Assembly (NCBI RefSeq): GCF_000426485.1
Contig: NZ_AUFL01000008.1
Location: 1-64,000 of the forward strand
Origin: Indolivaga capnocytophagoides DSM 22835
GTDB lineage: Bacteria > Bacteroidota > Bacteroidia > Bacteroidales > Dysgonomonadaceae
DNA: 64,000 bases
Reading direction: 5' to 3'
A program made the position numbers and the translations under genes. Positions 49,275 through 59,200 of this stretch are shown one piece after another. Each line of letters opens with the position of its first letter. Position 1 is the first letter of the stretch. The notes below the pieces were generated by a model. It had not been told where the DNA came from. It saw only the letters and a program-made list of their open reading frames with translations, and did not search any database.

Positions 49275-50678
49275 TTAATAAGTTTGACCATCAACACCGA
49301 ATATCGGTTTGGTCGTATTTGGTTTAGTTGAATAGTACTGAATGGCACTATCATTCATCTGAGGAAAAAACTTATTAATGAGATTAATTATTTCTGCACC
49401 AGCCAAAAGTACAGGACCATAACCGTGAGCAGCAAATACATTCACCGGGCGATGATAATAGAATGCAGGATCGAATGCCATACCTGTTCCGACACAAGTA
49501 CCTTCGACCTGACCTTTATCATTGATTGTTGTAGAGACGGCACTCCAACCTAGTTGAGCTACAGGACCATACGATACGGCATCAAGCCACCCTTTATTAA
49601 TTCCGCGAGCAATACAATAAACAAAGATAGCAGTAGCTGATGTTTCCAGATAAGAATCATTTCGATCGAGTAACTGATGCCAGAATCCTGTACCGGACTG
49701 ATAGGATGCAATGCCTTTGACATGAGCTTTGTAAAGGTTCAGTATATTTTGTCTTTCCGGATGATCTTGTGGCAAAACCTCCAATACTTCAGTCATCGTA
49801 AGCAATGCCCAGCCATTAGCGCGTCCCCAATGAAAAGCTGGATGGCTTTCAGCACTCTCTACCCATCCATGCATATACAATCCTTTTTCAGGAACAAACA
49901 TTCGTTTGCTAAACAGACTTATTTGCTGGGCAGCTTCATCGAAGTACCGTTTCTTGCCAGTATATGCTCCCATCTGAGCAAGAGCAGGAATAGCCATATA
50001 CATATCATCCAACCACAGAGTGTTGGCTTGCGGGCGCATACGTGCAAACGTACCATCGGCGAGCCGATGCTCTTTATTTTCGATAAAATCCATATAATTG
50101 TTTATCATATCGTTGCAGTTGAGATCAGGATAAATCCGGTTTAATTTAATCATAGCAGCACACATGGCTCCGGCATCATCTAATGCTCGGGGCTGTATAA
50201 TCTGGCGCATTTGTCCATCAATGACATTGTATTCTTTGATTAATTTAGAGAAGTGAGGAACCATTTCGACTAAAAAACGTAAACGTTTTGTTACATATTC
50301 CTGATAACGCTTGTCACCGGTGGCTCGGGTTGCTTCTATCATCCCCGTATAAGTAACGCCCCATTCGTAACTTGCCAGCCTGAAATCTCCTTGTTCTAAT
50401 TGCGAGTGTTGGTCGATCTGTGTGTAATCCAAAATTTCTTTTCCCGATTCTTTATCTATTACCCGAGTCGGAGTCGATTTATCGAGATAAATATATATTC
50501 GATCCAAAAATTGCTTAATCTCCTCAGTATTCCACTCTTTATATGCAAACTTGTAATCGGGATCAAGTAAGTGCAATGGTGTATTGGAGTCGTTAACCTC
50601 AGGTGTTGATGTTTTTGGTTGTTTACAGGATGTAAGCCCTAATATGGATACGAATCCGATAACTAAAAAAAATTTCAT
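49275..50678 (-). CDS. GH88/GH105-family unsaturated uronyl hydrolase, lipoprotein
   Basis: 467 residues with a lipobox (LGLTSCKQP). The (alpha/alpha)6 barrel motifs include RALDDAGAMCAAMIKL (active-site Asp region), LWLDDMYMAIPALAQMGAY, HGWVESAESHPAFHWGRANG and YLETSATAIFVYCIARGINKG, matching YteR-like unsaturated rhamnogalacturonyl hydrolases. It would remove a 4,5-unsaturated uronic acid from lyase-made oligosaccharides, at the cell surface or in the periplasm. It lies after susC and susD. No lyase gene is in the window, so the oligosaccharide source is unknown; rhamnogalacturonan is the best guess. Confidence 0.82.
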   Translation of the reverse strand: MKFFLVIGFVSILGLTSCKQPKTSTPEVNDSNTPLHLLDPDYKFAYKEWNTEEIKQFLDRIYIYLDKSTPTRVIDKESGKEILDYTQIDQHSQLEQGDFRLASYEWGVTYTGMIEATRATGDKRYQEYVTKRLRFLVEMVPHFSKLIKEYNVIDGQMRQIIQPRALDDAGAMCAAMIKLNRIYPDLNCNDMINNYMDFIENKEHRLADGTFARMRPQANTLWLDDMYMAIPALAQMGAYTGKKRYFDEAAQQISLFSKRMFVPEKGLYMHGWVESAESHPAFHWGRANGWALLTMTEVLEVLPQDHPERQNILNLYKAHVKGIASYQSGTGFWHQLLDRNDSYLETSATAIFVYCIARGINKGWLDAVSYGPVAQLGWSAVSTTINDKGQVEGTCVGTGMAFDPAFYYHRPVNVFAAHGYGPVLLAGAEIINLINKFFPQMNDSAIQYYSTKPNTTKPIFGVDGQTY

Positions 50679-50697
50679 AATCTATAACGGTTTAAGA

Positions 50698-50733
50698 GGA
50701 CTCATTCAACAAATTAGTATATTGAATGAGTCT
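50698..50733 (-). terminator. Hairpin between susD and the hydrolase gene
   Basis: An 11-bp stem GACTCATTCAA/TTGAATGAGTC with a 12-base loop sits between the two genes. It may reduce read-through, giving more susCD than hydrolase mRNA, or protect the susD 3' end. Confidence 0.5.
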
Positions 50734-50777
50734 TCAATTTTTTTTGTTCTATTAAGTATATAAAGGGATCAGAATCA

Positions 50778-52778
50778 TTAATATCCGGGGTTCTGTTCGG
50801 CTTTCTTTTCTTCAGCAGTTAAAGCTTTTCCATTTTTTTGAATGATATCCAAATAAGTTTGAGGGATAGGACGCAGCATATGATAATCCTGTATATTAAG
50901 AGCCGCATCTTTATTGAAGGCTTTAGCTCGGTTAACAAGAGTTTTTGTACGAGCGAGGTCTTCCCATCGTTGAAACTCGCCGCACATTTCGCGCGTTTTC
51001 TCGTTTAGTAAGAAGCACATTGCTACATCGTATGCTGAACTATATCCTAATTTTGAACAAATATCCTGATCTTCTTTAGGCAGATTACCTATAGAAGTAA
51101 TGTCTGTTATTGACAGTTCGGATGCTTGAGCATTTAGTGATCCCATCTGAAGGTTGTTCGATTCGTAATACGAATTTCGGTCGCAGAATGTACCTTTACC
51201 TGCCACAGCCGTATACACTGACCAACCTAATGCATTCTCGTTCCATGCAGCTCCTCCATCAGTATATCCGGCACGATCTTCTCCGGCTTTCCATTGAGCC
51301 CGATTGCGAAGTTGATTAAGGTACGATACAGCCTGTCCATATTCTCCCTTACGGATGTAAGCCTCTGCAATGAAGAGATAATCTTCGGCCGAACGAGCCA
51401 ATATTCCGTCTCTGTAGCCACTTTCCTGAGATACTGTTTTACGCGATCCGTCGGAGTATTTGTTCAACGGAGCGTAGTACTTCACATAAGTATCGGTCTC
51501 CATAGGCTTAGATGTGGCATCAGTTCCTTTCGGATAGATAGCAAAAACCGTTGGTACTAACTTGTCTGTTTCTCCGTCTTTAACAGTTTCTTTATTCCAT
51601 ATTTCTGAGAAACGGGTATCTCCCGGTTTGTTTAATATGTACATTACCCCTCTGTCTCCGGCTATATAAGTGGCATTAGTCCCTTTTACGGATGCTTGAG
51701 TACAGTTTAACTTAGTACGGAACGATTTCCATAAGCGAGAATCAGTCTCATGATTATACACATTATACGTATAATAGGTTGTGCGGAGACGTTGATATTC
51801 ACGGCCTCCTGAAATATCACGAGCCATACCCGGCAAATCTCTATAAATACTCGGAAAATACAAGTGTTGTTGATTGCCATAACTACCCTGAGTAGCATCT
51901 GCTGATGTAAACTGTGCAGCTAATACTATTTCTGAAAGTTTTTCATTTGCACCATCAGGTCCGGTATATGCCCAAAGACTGCTGTAGTTGGCTGTTAGCG
52001 GATGTGCAGAAATCACTTCCGAGGCATATTTAATTACATTGTCCAAATCGGAACTTTTCGTTCCAGAATTCCAGCTGTCGTTGATTTCCGATGCACGCCA
52101 CAAATAGGTCTTAGCCAGAAAATGCGCTGCTGCCGATTTTGTAAGCTTCCCTTCGACCGATTTCGTTGATGGTAATTTAGCATAAGCTTCTAATAAATCA
52201 GCAAGTACCTGCTCTGTTACTTCTTGAGCAGAAGATCGCACAAATTCGCGTTCGACAGTAGTCGATGGTGTTAATTTTAGAGGGACACCTCCGTATTGTC
52301 TTAATAGTTTTAAATAATTGAAACCTCGCATGAAATGAGCTGTTCCTAATATTTCATCTGTCATTGAGCCTGTATACTTGGTCTCACATTTCTGAATCAA
52401 AAGGTTAGCTGATGCAATGCCTGTATACATATTATCCCATATATCATAGGCATGCGTTGTATTTATATTGACTTCGGGTACATCTGAATTCAAACTCGAG
52501 CTGTATGTATTCCACATGGCATTGGCACCATCTCCACCAACAATAAACTCATCAGTTCCGTAATTGGTTGTGGAATATCCCCACTCGAAAGAAAAATGGT
52601 AGCGTAAATTGTAATAAATACCGGTCATTAACGACTCTATACCTTCGTTTGTATCGAAGTAATCGGTATTCTGCTTTGTTGACAGCTCTTCATCAAGAAA
52701 GTCACTGCATGAGGTTATCGAGGCTAATGTCAGAGATCCGGCTACTAGACTGATAAATATATTTTTATGTATTTTCAT
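50778..52778 (-). CDS. SusD-like glycan-binding lipoprotein
   Basis: 666 residues from ATG 52778 (an in-frame ATG at 52814 lies inside susC and is rejected). The lipobox is ASITSCSDFLDEE, the classic SusD start, followed by a TPR-like helical body and the C-terminal RagB/SusD region (NEKTREMCGEFQRWEDLARTK, MLRPIPQTYLD). It sits on the outer surface, captures oligosaccharide and caps the SusC transporter. It follows susC by 22 bases. Confidence 0.94.
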   Translation of the reverse strand: MKIHKNIFISLVAGSLTLASITSCSDFLDEELSTKQNTDYFDTNEGIESLMTGIYYNLRYHFSFEWGYSTTNYGTDEFIVGGDGANAMWNTYSSSLNSDVPEVNINTTHAYDIWDNMYTGIASANLLIQKCETKYTGSMTDEILGTAHFMRGFNYLKLLRQYGGVPLKLTPSTTVEREFVRSSAQEVTEQVLADLLEAYAKLPSTKSVEGKLTKSAAAHFLAKTYLWRASEINDSWNSGTKSSDLDNVIKYASEVISAHPLTANYSSLWAYTGPDGANEKLSEIVLAAQFTSADATQGSYGNQQHLYFPSIYRDLPGMARDISGGREYQRLRTTYYTYNVYNHETDSRLWKSFRTKLNCTQASVKGTNATYIAGDRGVMYILNKPGDTRFSEIWNKETVKDGETDKLVPTVFAIYPKGTDATSKPMETDTYVKYYAPLNKYSDGSRKTVSQESGYRDGILARSAEDYLFIAEAYIRKGEYGQAVSYLNQLRNRAQWKAGEDRAGYTDGGAAWNENALGWSVYTAVAGKGTFCDRNSYYESNNLQMGSLNAQASELSITDITSIGNLPKEDQDICSKLGYSSAYDVAMCFLLNEKTREMCGEFQRWEDLARTKTLVNRAKAFNKDAALNIQDYHMLRPIPQTYLDIIQKNGKALTAEEKKAEQNPGY

Positions 52779-52800
52779 ATTCTTAATGCTTTTATTATTA

Positions 52801-55800
52801 TCAAAACGATACATTTAACCCGAATGTAAAACCTGAATTATAGGTATTCGTATAAGTATCCATATCCAAGAAATCTATATGACTGAAAATCATACCCGGA
52901 TTCTTACATTGAACATACATCTTGAGGTTTGACATACCTGTACTCTTTAATAATTTATTGGGGAGTGTATAACCTAAAGATATATTACGGATTTTCAAAT
53001 AAGAGCCGTTCTTATACCCTAAAATATTATAATAAGTATCTATACCTCCTTCGTCGAATATTGGTTTTTGATACTCTGCATTTTTGTTGTTTTCGTTGTA
53101 ATAATCGTAGTGACGTACATTGTAACGTCCTCCAACCCAAACACCTCCGCTATTATAAGTGTAATCCAAGCGTCCATAAAGTTGTACACCCAAATCCCAC
53201 CCTTTATAGGTGAAATTAGTATTCAGTCCGAGTGTCCAACGCGGATCGGTATGCCCTATGATTTTACGGTCGTTATTCGCATCTATTTTGTAGTCTCCAT
53301 TCTGATCCACCGGTCTGGTCATACCAGCCTGAAAGTTATGTCCGTTGGCATTAAACTTTGCCATTTCTGCAGCATCCTCTTCTTTCCAAAGACCGGCTGA
53401 TTCATACCCATAAATTATTCCTGTTGATTCACCAATAAACCAACCATTGGTTATATCGTCTTCTTTGCCGTTAGACAGTGATACAATTTCATTTTTTGTA
53501 TATGCGGCATTAACACCTATCGACCATTCAAAATCACGAGTTCTGACCGGTACAAGGTTTAGGGTCAGATCATAACCGAAATTTTTAGTCTCACCGATAT
53601 TATTGTAAGTGGTCATATAGCCTGTAAGAGACGGAATATACTGTTGCATCAACAGATCAGTCGTACGTGAAGTATAAATATCAAAAATACCGCTAACACG
53701 TCCGTTTAGGAAATTGAAATCCAAACCGACATTCCATTGCTTTGTTTTTTCCCATCCCAGATTCTGATTAGCCATTGCCACAGCTCCACCTCCGATTAAC
53801 GACTCGTAACCGACATATCCCGGAGTAGCAGAACTGCCATATGGATAGAACAGGCTTACAATACCTCCTTTTGTTTGATAAGGATCAATAGCTGAATTAC
53901 CCGTCACGCCATATCCTAATCGCAGCTTTAATTGGCTGATCCACGAAACATCTTTAATAAAATCTTCCTGATCGATTCGCCAGCCTAAAGCCAGAGACGG
54001 AAATGTAGCCCATTTATGACCTTCTGCTAATTGGGAAGCTCCGTCTCGTCTCACAGATGCTGTAAGCATATAGCGGCTGTTGTATGTGTAGTTTATACGA
54101 GCCATATATGAAAGCAGTTGTTTTTCAGTTAAAGAAGAATCCCAGCTTTTCAAAGAACTGATATTATTTGTATTCAATGCATTCCACAGGGAGCTTGACA
54201 ATGGAATACCTTCTGCTGCCATGTAGTTATATTCGTATTCGTATTTTGTAGCTGTTTGCAAGAATGTAAGACCAAAGTCATGTTTACCAATGCTTTTATT
54301 ATAGTAAATAAGATTATCTAATGTCCACGAAAAGTCAGTACTCTTGGTAAGTGATGCGTAATTTACACCTTCACGGTTTACACTGCTTTCATCATTGAAC
54401 ATACCCCGACGGTAATAACGAAAATCGGGACCAAAATTAACCTTATATGCCAATCCTTCGAGTGGAGACCATATTTTGCCGGCATTAAACTGCGCATAAA
54501 AGCTACCTAATGCTCTGAATACTTTACGCTCATCAGTAGAATATTTCCATTCATCAACTACTGTTTTAATTTTAGAGTCAGCTCCGGGATATTCAATACG
54601 ATTATTGTTATCATCATAAGGAACAGCATAAGGAAGGTTTCTCTGAGCAGCTGCATAAGCACTGTTAGGGCCTGAAGTAGTACCTCCATCATTAGACATT
54701 CCGTAGTTTTGAATACTGTATGTGGTATTTATAGATGATCCTAAAGATAACCAGGGTGTAAGTTGCAGGTCATTACTCAACTTAGCTGTATATCGGTCGT
54801 AATCTTGACCTTTTATTGTGCCTTTATTATTGAGGTATCCGAAAGATACATAAGATCGGCTTTTTTCAGTGCCTCCCGACCCACTGATTGTATGTTCTGT
54901 GGTAATCCCTGTCTGTGTCACAAAATCAGTCCAATCTGTAGTTGCTACTTTCGAACCATCCCAAGTTCCGTTATTCCAACCTTTCGATATATTTGCCCAG
55001 GCATAAGGGTCGTTATTCCCATTGAATATTGCTTTATCATTTTCGATAGTAGGTTGATCTCCTCGGGGATAAATACTCGGATCGCGGTAATAATATGCCC
55101 AACGTCTCCATTCGAGATATTCTCCTGCCGACATCCATGTAGTGCGATCTTTGAGTTCCTCTATTGAAAGAGATCCATTGTAATTGATAACAAAACGTCC
55201 TTCTTTTCCTTTTTTTGTTGTAATAAGAACAACACCATTTGCTCCGCGCGAACCGTATATAGCTGTTGCAGAAGCATCTTTTAGTATTTCGACAGATTCT
55301 ATATCGGAAGGATTTATAGACTCTAAAGCTCCTCCTCTAGGAGATAGATTATCCCGGCTTTCTTCCGGTGTTTTACCTATTGTGCTATTCAATGGTACAC
55401 CATCTACCACATAAAGTGGCGAACTTGAAGCAGTTAAAGACCTTACTCCGCGTATCAATACATCACCCATTTCTCCCGGACGGTCACTGGTTCGGATATC
55501 CACGCCTGCAGCCTTTCCTTGCAAGGCCTCGAATACATTGGTCGTGGGGCGTGCTTTTAACTCATCAGCACCTACGCTTACCATAGCACCTGTAACATCT
55601 GATTTTTTTTGTGTTCCGTAACCAACCACTATTACTTCGTCTAAAGCCTGTGTGTCTTCAATTAATGTAATTCTCAACGTATTATTATTTCCGACTACAA
55701 CTTTTTGGCTGATGTATCCTAAATAACTAAATTGAAGTTTGGAATTAGGGGGAACATTCGATAAAGAGAAATTACCATTGATATCGGTTATTGTTCCATT

Positions 55801-56001
55801 AGTGGTTCCATCAATAGAAACACTTACTCCGATTATCGGCTCGTTCTGGTTATCAATAACAACTCCTGTTATTGATTTGCCTTGTGCAGCAGAATGTATT
55901 GCTATCGTTAATAATAACATTACAAACAATAGGTGAAGTGCTTTACCTTTGAGGTAGTGGTACTTCCGTCTTTTTTTACAGTTTTTCATGCAATAATCCA
56001 T
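52801..56001 (-). CDS. SusC-like TonB-dependent glycan importer
   Basis: 1066 residues; starts at 56001 or 55989 (MKNCKKRRK) are both possible. Order: signal peptide ending SAAQ, a carboxypeptidase-regulatory-like domain (about 42-115, SITGVVIDNQNEPIIGVSV), TonB box region DEVIVVGYGTQKKSDVTGA, plug (GAADVDI-type VDIRTSDRPGE, DASATAIYGSRGANGVVLIT) and a 22-strand barrel ending LNVSF. It imports oligosaccharides bound by SusD using TonB energy. A -7-like box TAGATTTG (minus strand, 56044-56051) lies upstream. Confidence 0.95.
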   Translation of the reverse strand: MDYCMKNCKKRRKYHYLKGKALHLLFVMLLLTIAIHSAAQGKSITGVVIDNQNEPIIGVSVSIDGTTNGTITDINGNFSLSNVPPNSKLQFSYLGYISQKVVVGNNNTLRITLIEDTQALDEVIVVGYGTQKKSDVTGAMVSVGADELKARPTTNVFEALQGKAAGVDIRTSDRPGEMGDVLIRGVRSLTASSSPLYVVDGVPLNSTIGKTPEESRDNLSPRGGALESINPSDIESVEILKDASATAIYGSRGANGVVLITTKKGKEGRFVINYNGSLSIEELKDRTTWMSAGEYLEWRRWAYYYRDPSIYPRGDQPTIENDKAIFNGNNDPYAWANISKGWNNGTWDGSKVATTDWTDFVTQTGITTEHTISGSGGTEKSRSYVSFGYLNNKGTIKGQDYDRYTAKLSNDLQLTPWLSLGSSINTTYSIQNYGMSNDGGTTSGPNSAYAAAQRNLPYAVPYDDNNNRIEYPGADSKIKTVVDEWKYSTDERKVFRALGSFYAQFNAGKIWSPLEGLAYKVNFGPDFRYYRRGMFNDESSVNREGVNYASLTKSTDFSWTLDNLIYYNKSIGKHDFGLTFLQTATKYEYEYNYMAAEGIPLSSSLWNALNTNNISSLKSWDSSLTEKQLLSYMARINYTYNSRYMLTASVRRDGASQLAEGHKWATFPSLALGWRIDQEDFIKDVSWISQLKLRLGYGVTGNSAIDPYQTKGGIVSLFYPYGSSATPGYVGYESLIGGGAVAMANQNLGWEKTKQWNVGLDFNFLNGRVSGIFDIYTSRTTDLLMQQYIPSLTGYMTTYNNIGETKNFGYDLTLNLVPVRTRDFEWSIGVNAAYTKNEIVSLSNGKEDDITNGWFIGESTGIIYGYESAGLWKEEDAAEMAKFNANGHNFQAGMTRPVDQNGDYKIDANNDRKIIGHTDPRWTLGLNTNFTYKGWDLGVQLYGRLDYTYNSGGVWVGGRYNVRHYDYYNENNKNAEYQKPIFDEGGIDTYYNILGYKNGSYLKIRNISLGYTLPNKLLKSTGMSNLKMYVQCKNPGMIFSHIDFLDMDTYTNTYNSGFTFGLNVSF

Positions 56002-56043
56002 TTAACAATGTTTTACAATTTTGTATTATAAAAGTTAACGTAG

Positions 56044-56051
56044 CAAATCTA
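56044..56051 (-). promoter_or_regulatory. Probable susC -7 promoter box
   Basis: TAGATTTG on the minus strand matches TAnnTTTG and lies 43 bases before the susC ATG at 56001. No -33 TTTG has ideal spacing, which fits a promoter that needs activation by the neighbouring hybrid regulator. Confidence 0.45.
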
Positions 56052-56264
56052 TAATCGAGCGATATGGATTAAAATGCAAATCAGTTCAAAATGATGGATT
56101 ACAATACGCGGACTCGATTCTATTGATGTGTATGTATTTTATTATCAATAATATATTATTATTTCGAGTTTCTTGTAGATGCGTCAAGCTAATGTTTGAA
56201 ACGTACTATTTCACAGTAAATATTTATATATTTGTTATATTAATATCCTTAAGAATCTGATTAA

Positions 56265-59200
56265 ATGAAAAAAAAATTACAAATATTATTAATAGTAGTA
56301 TTTGGTTTTGTCGACCTTCCTACACTTGATGCTGATAATATTAACTTTTCTCAAATCAGTACGAAAAACGGTTTATCTCAAAATACGGTTAGAGCCATCA
56401 CTATAGATAAAAATGGATTTATATGGTCGGGAACTCTTGATGGATTGAATAGATATGATGGATACAACATTCGTTCTTATCAGCCGGAAAATGCTTTAAG
56501 CGACCATCGAATCCGAGATTTATATGTGAGTAGTAATGGTAATCTCTGGGTAAAAACGTATAAAAACGAATTTAGTTGTTATAACCCGGTTGCTGATACA
56601 TTTACGCATATAGAGGATGAAACCGGAAAATTATTGACATACACTAATTTCAACGAATCGTCTAAAGGCAAAATATGGTTATGGGGACCAACTGATGGTG
56701 CTATATGTATACAAGAAAAACAAAATAAAAAATTTGATAAAACAGTATATTCTTCACCTTCTGAAGGTTGTAGTTTTTTTAAGGAAGATAGTTCTGGTAA
56801 TATCTGGATTGGAACTCGCAAAGGATTAAAAAAGATTACAAAGCAAGGTGCCGTTCAAATTTATTATAACGACAAATATTCTTTTACTCACGCTATTGAA
56901 ATTGATAAGAAGATTTTCTTTTCGACACTCGAATCGACCTTAATTATCTATAATATGCAACAAAATAGTTTCGAGGAAATAGTTACGACTTTTGGCGATC
57001 CATTGATTAGTCTTTATCGTTTTTCTGCTAAAGAATTACTTGTTTTGACCGAAACTCAGAGACTATGGATCTATAATATACCGGAAAATAAGTTTTATCT
57101 GTCTGATTTGAATAATGACATTGATTATACGAAAGGAGAAATCTGGTTTGTACGGGATAAACAAAATGCAGTTTGGTTTTACAATCAATCAGGAGTATTA
57201 TGGTATTGTAACGGAATAGATTCTAAAATACGTAAGATGAGTCTTTTGACCACAGATGTGGCTGTTTTAATAAAATCAATGCACCACTCATTTGCAATAG
57301 ATAATATCTTTTTAGATTCGAAGGGAATATTCTGGATTGCGACTTATGGTTATGGACTATATTGTTATAATCCAAAATCTGAAAAATTAACTAATTATAC
57401 AAATCAATCGAATCAACATAGCTTACCATCGAACTATCTTCTCTCGATTGCCGAAGATCGATTTGGTAATATCTGGATCGGGAGTGAATATGCAGGGCTT
57501 ATACGTGTTGTGAAAAATCCGGATTATGTTCATATAATGCGTCCCGAGATCAATAATATTGTTGGTAAAACGAATAATGTACGTTCTATTTGCGAAGATT
57601 CGAATGGTAACATTTGGATAGGGCTTAAAAACGGTAGCTTATATGTTTATAATTCAATGATAACAGAAGGAAGGTGTATTGCCGAGAACTTGAATCCTTA
57701 TGCATTGGTCGAGGATGGACAACGGCGAATGTGGGTCGGATCAAAAGGAGGAGGTATTTATTTGTTTGATATAAACACGTTCAAAAAAATAAATTACTTT
57801 ACACATAAAGATAACGACCCTACATCGTTGCATGATAAAGAAATATTCCATTTGATAAAAGACAACAAAGAGAGAATATGGGTTGCATCTTTCAAAGGAG
57901 GAATCAGTGTTATTATCGAAAATGAAAAAGGTAAGAATTTTATATTTAGAAATTTTCTTTCTGATAAAGGAAATCAAAGTATGTTTCGCTATCTCTTGCA
58001 AGACAGAGAAGGTATGATATGGGCTGGCAGTAGCGATGGTTTAATTAAATTTGATCCGGATAAACTTATACAGAATCCAGATGCTTATACATCTTATAAA
58101 ATGAATCCGAACCAATTGAATTCTCTGAGCAGTAATGATATAAAAACAATTTTTCAGGATAGGGAAGGAGTGATATGGATAGGTACAGCGGGTGGAGGAT
58201 TGAACAAATATGTGAAAGCAACTAAAAAAAATCCCGAACATTTTCAGTCATTTGTCATAAATAAAGGAATGCCAGAGAATTATGTTGTAGGGATGTTGGA
58301 GTACAACGGTTATTTATGGCTCAGCAGCGAAGGAGGTTTATCTCGCTTTAATAAAACAGACTATTCTGTGGTCACTTTTCAGTTTGCCCAAAATATATAT
58401 GGTAATATATTTAATGAAGGTGCAGCTTTTAAGCGTAAAAACGGGACTATGCTATGGGGTAGTTTAGATGGATTAATGATGTTTGATCCTCAGAAATTTA
58501 AACCGGATACTCTAACTCCAAAGGCTTTAATAACTGGATTGCAAATAGATAAAATAGATTGGAGAAATATAGATTCATTATCAAAAAATAAGTCTATAAC
58601 CTACACTGATAATATCAAACTCAGCAACAAACAAAATGTCTTTACAATTGAGTTTGCTACATTGGACTTACGGAACCCCGAAAAAAATTGTTATACTTAT
58701 ATTTTAGAAAACTATGACAGAGCATGGAGTACTCCCTCTCATAGCAATATTGCAACATATAAAAATTTACCTCCCGGTAAATATATATTTAAGGTGAAAG
58801 GTACAAACTCTTTCGGAATCTGGAATGAAGAATATACTTCGCTGGAAATAACAATAACTCCTCCGATATGGAAGTCGTCAATAGCATATGTTCTTTATTC
58901 TTTAATGATTCTATTACTATTTTACATTGTATTTCGACTCATAATTAAATTTAACCGTTTAAATAATGCCATTGAAATAGAAAAGCAGCTAACTAACCAT
59001 AAATTACGTTTTTTTACAAATATATCTCACGAATTCAGAACACCTCTCACTCTAATACAAGGTGCTGTAGAGAATATGAGCGAACTACACAGTCTTCCTG
59101 AAGCCGCATACAAACAATTGGCGGTGTTGAATCGCAACTCGCTAAATTTAAGAAGACTAATCGATCAATTGTTAGAGTTTCGAAAATTGCAGAATGATGT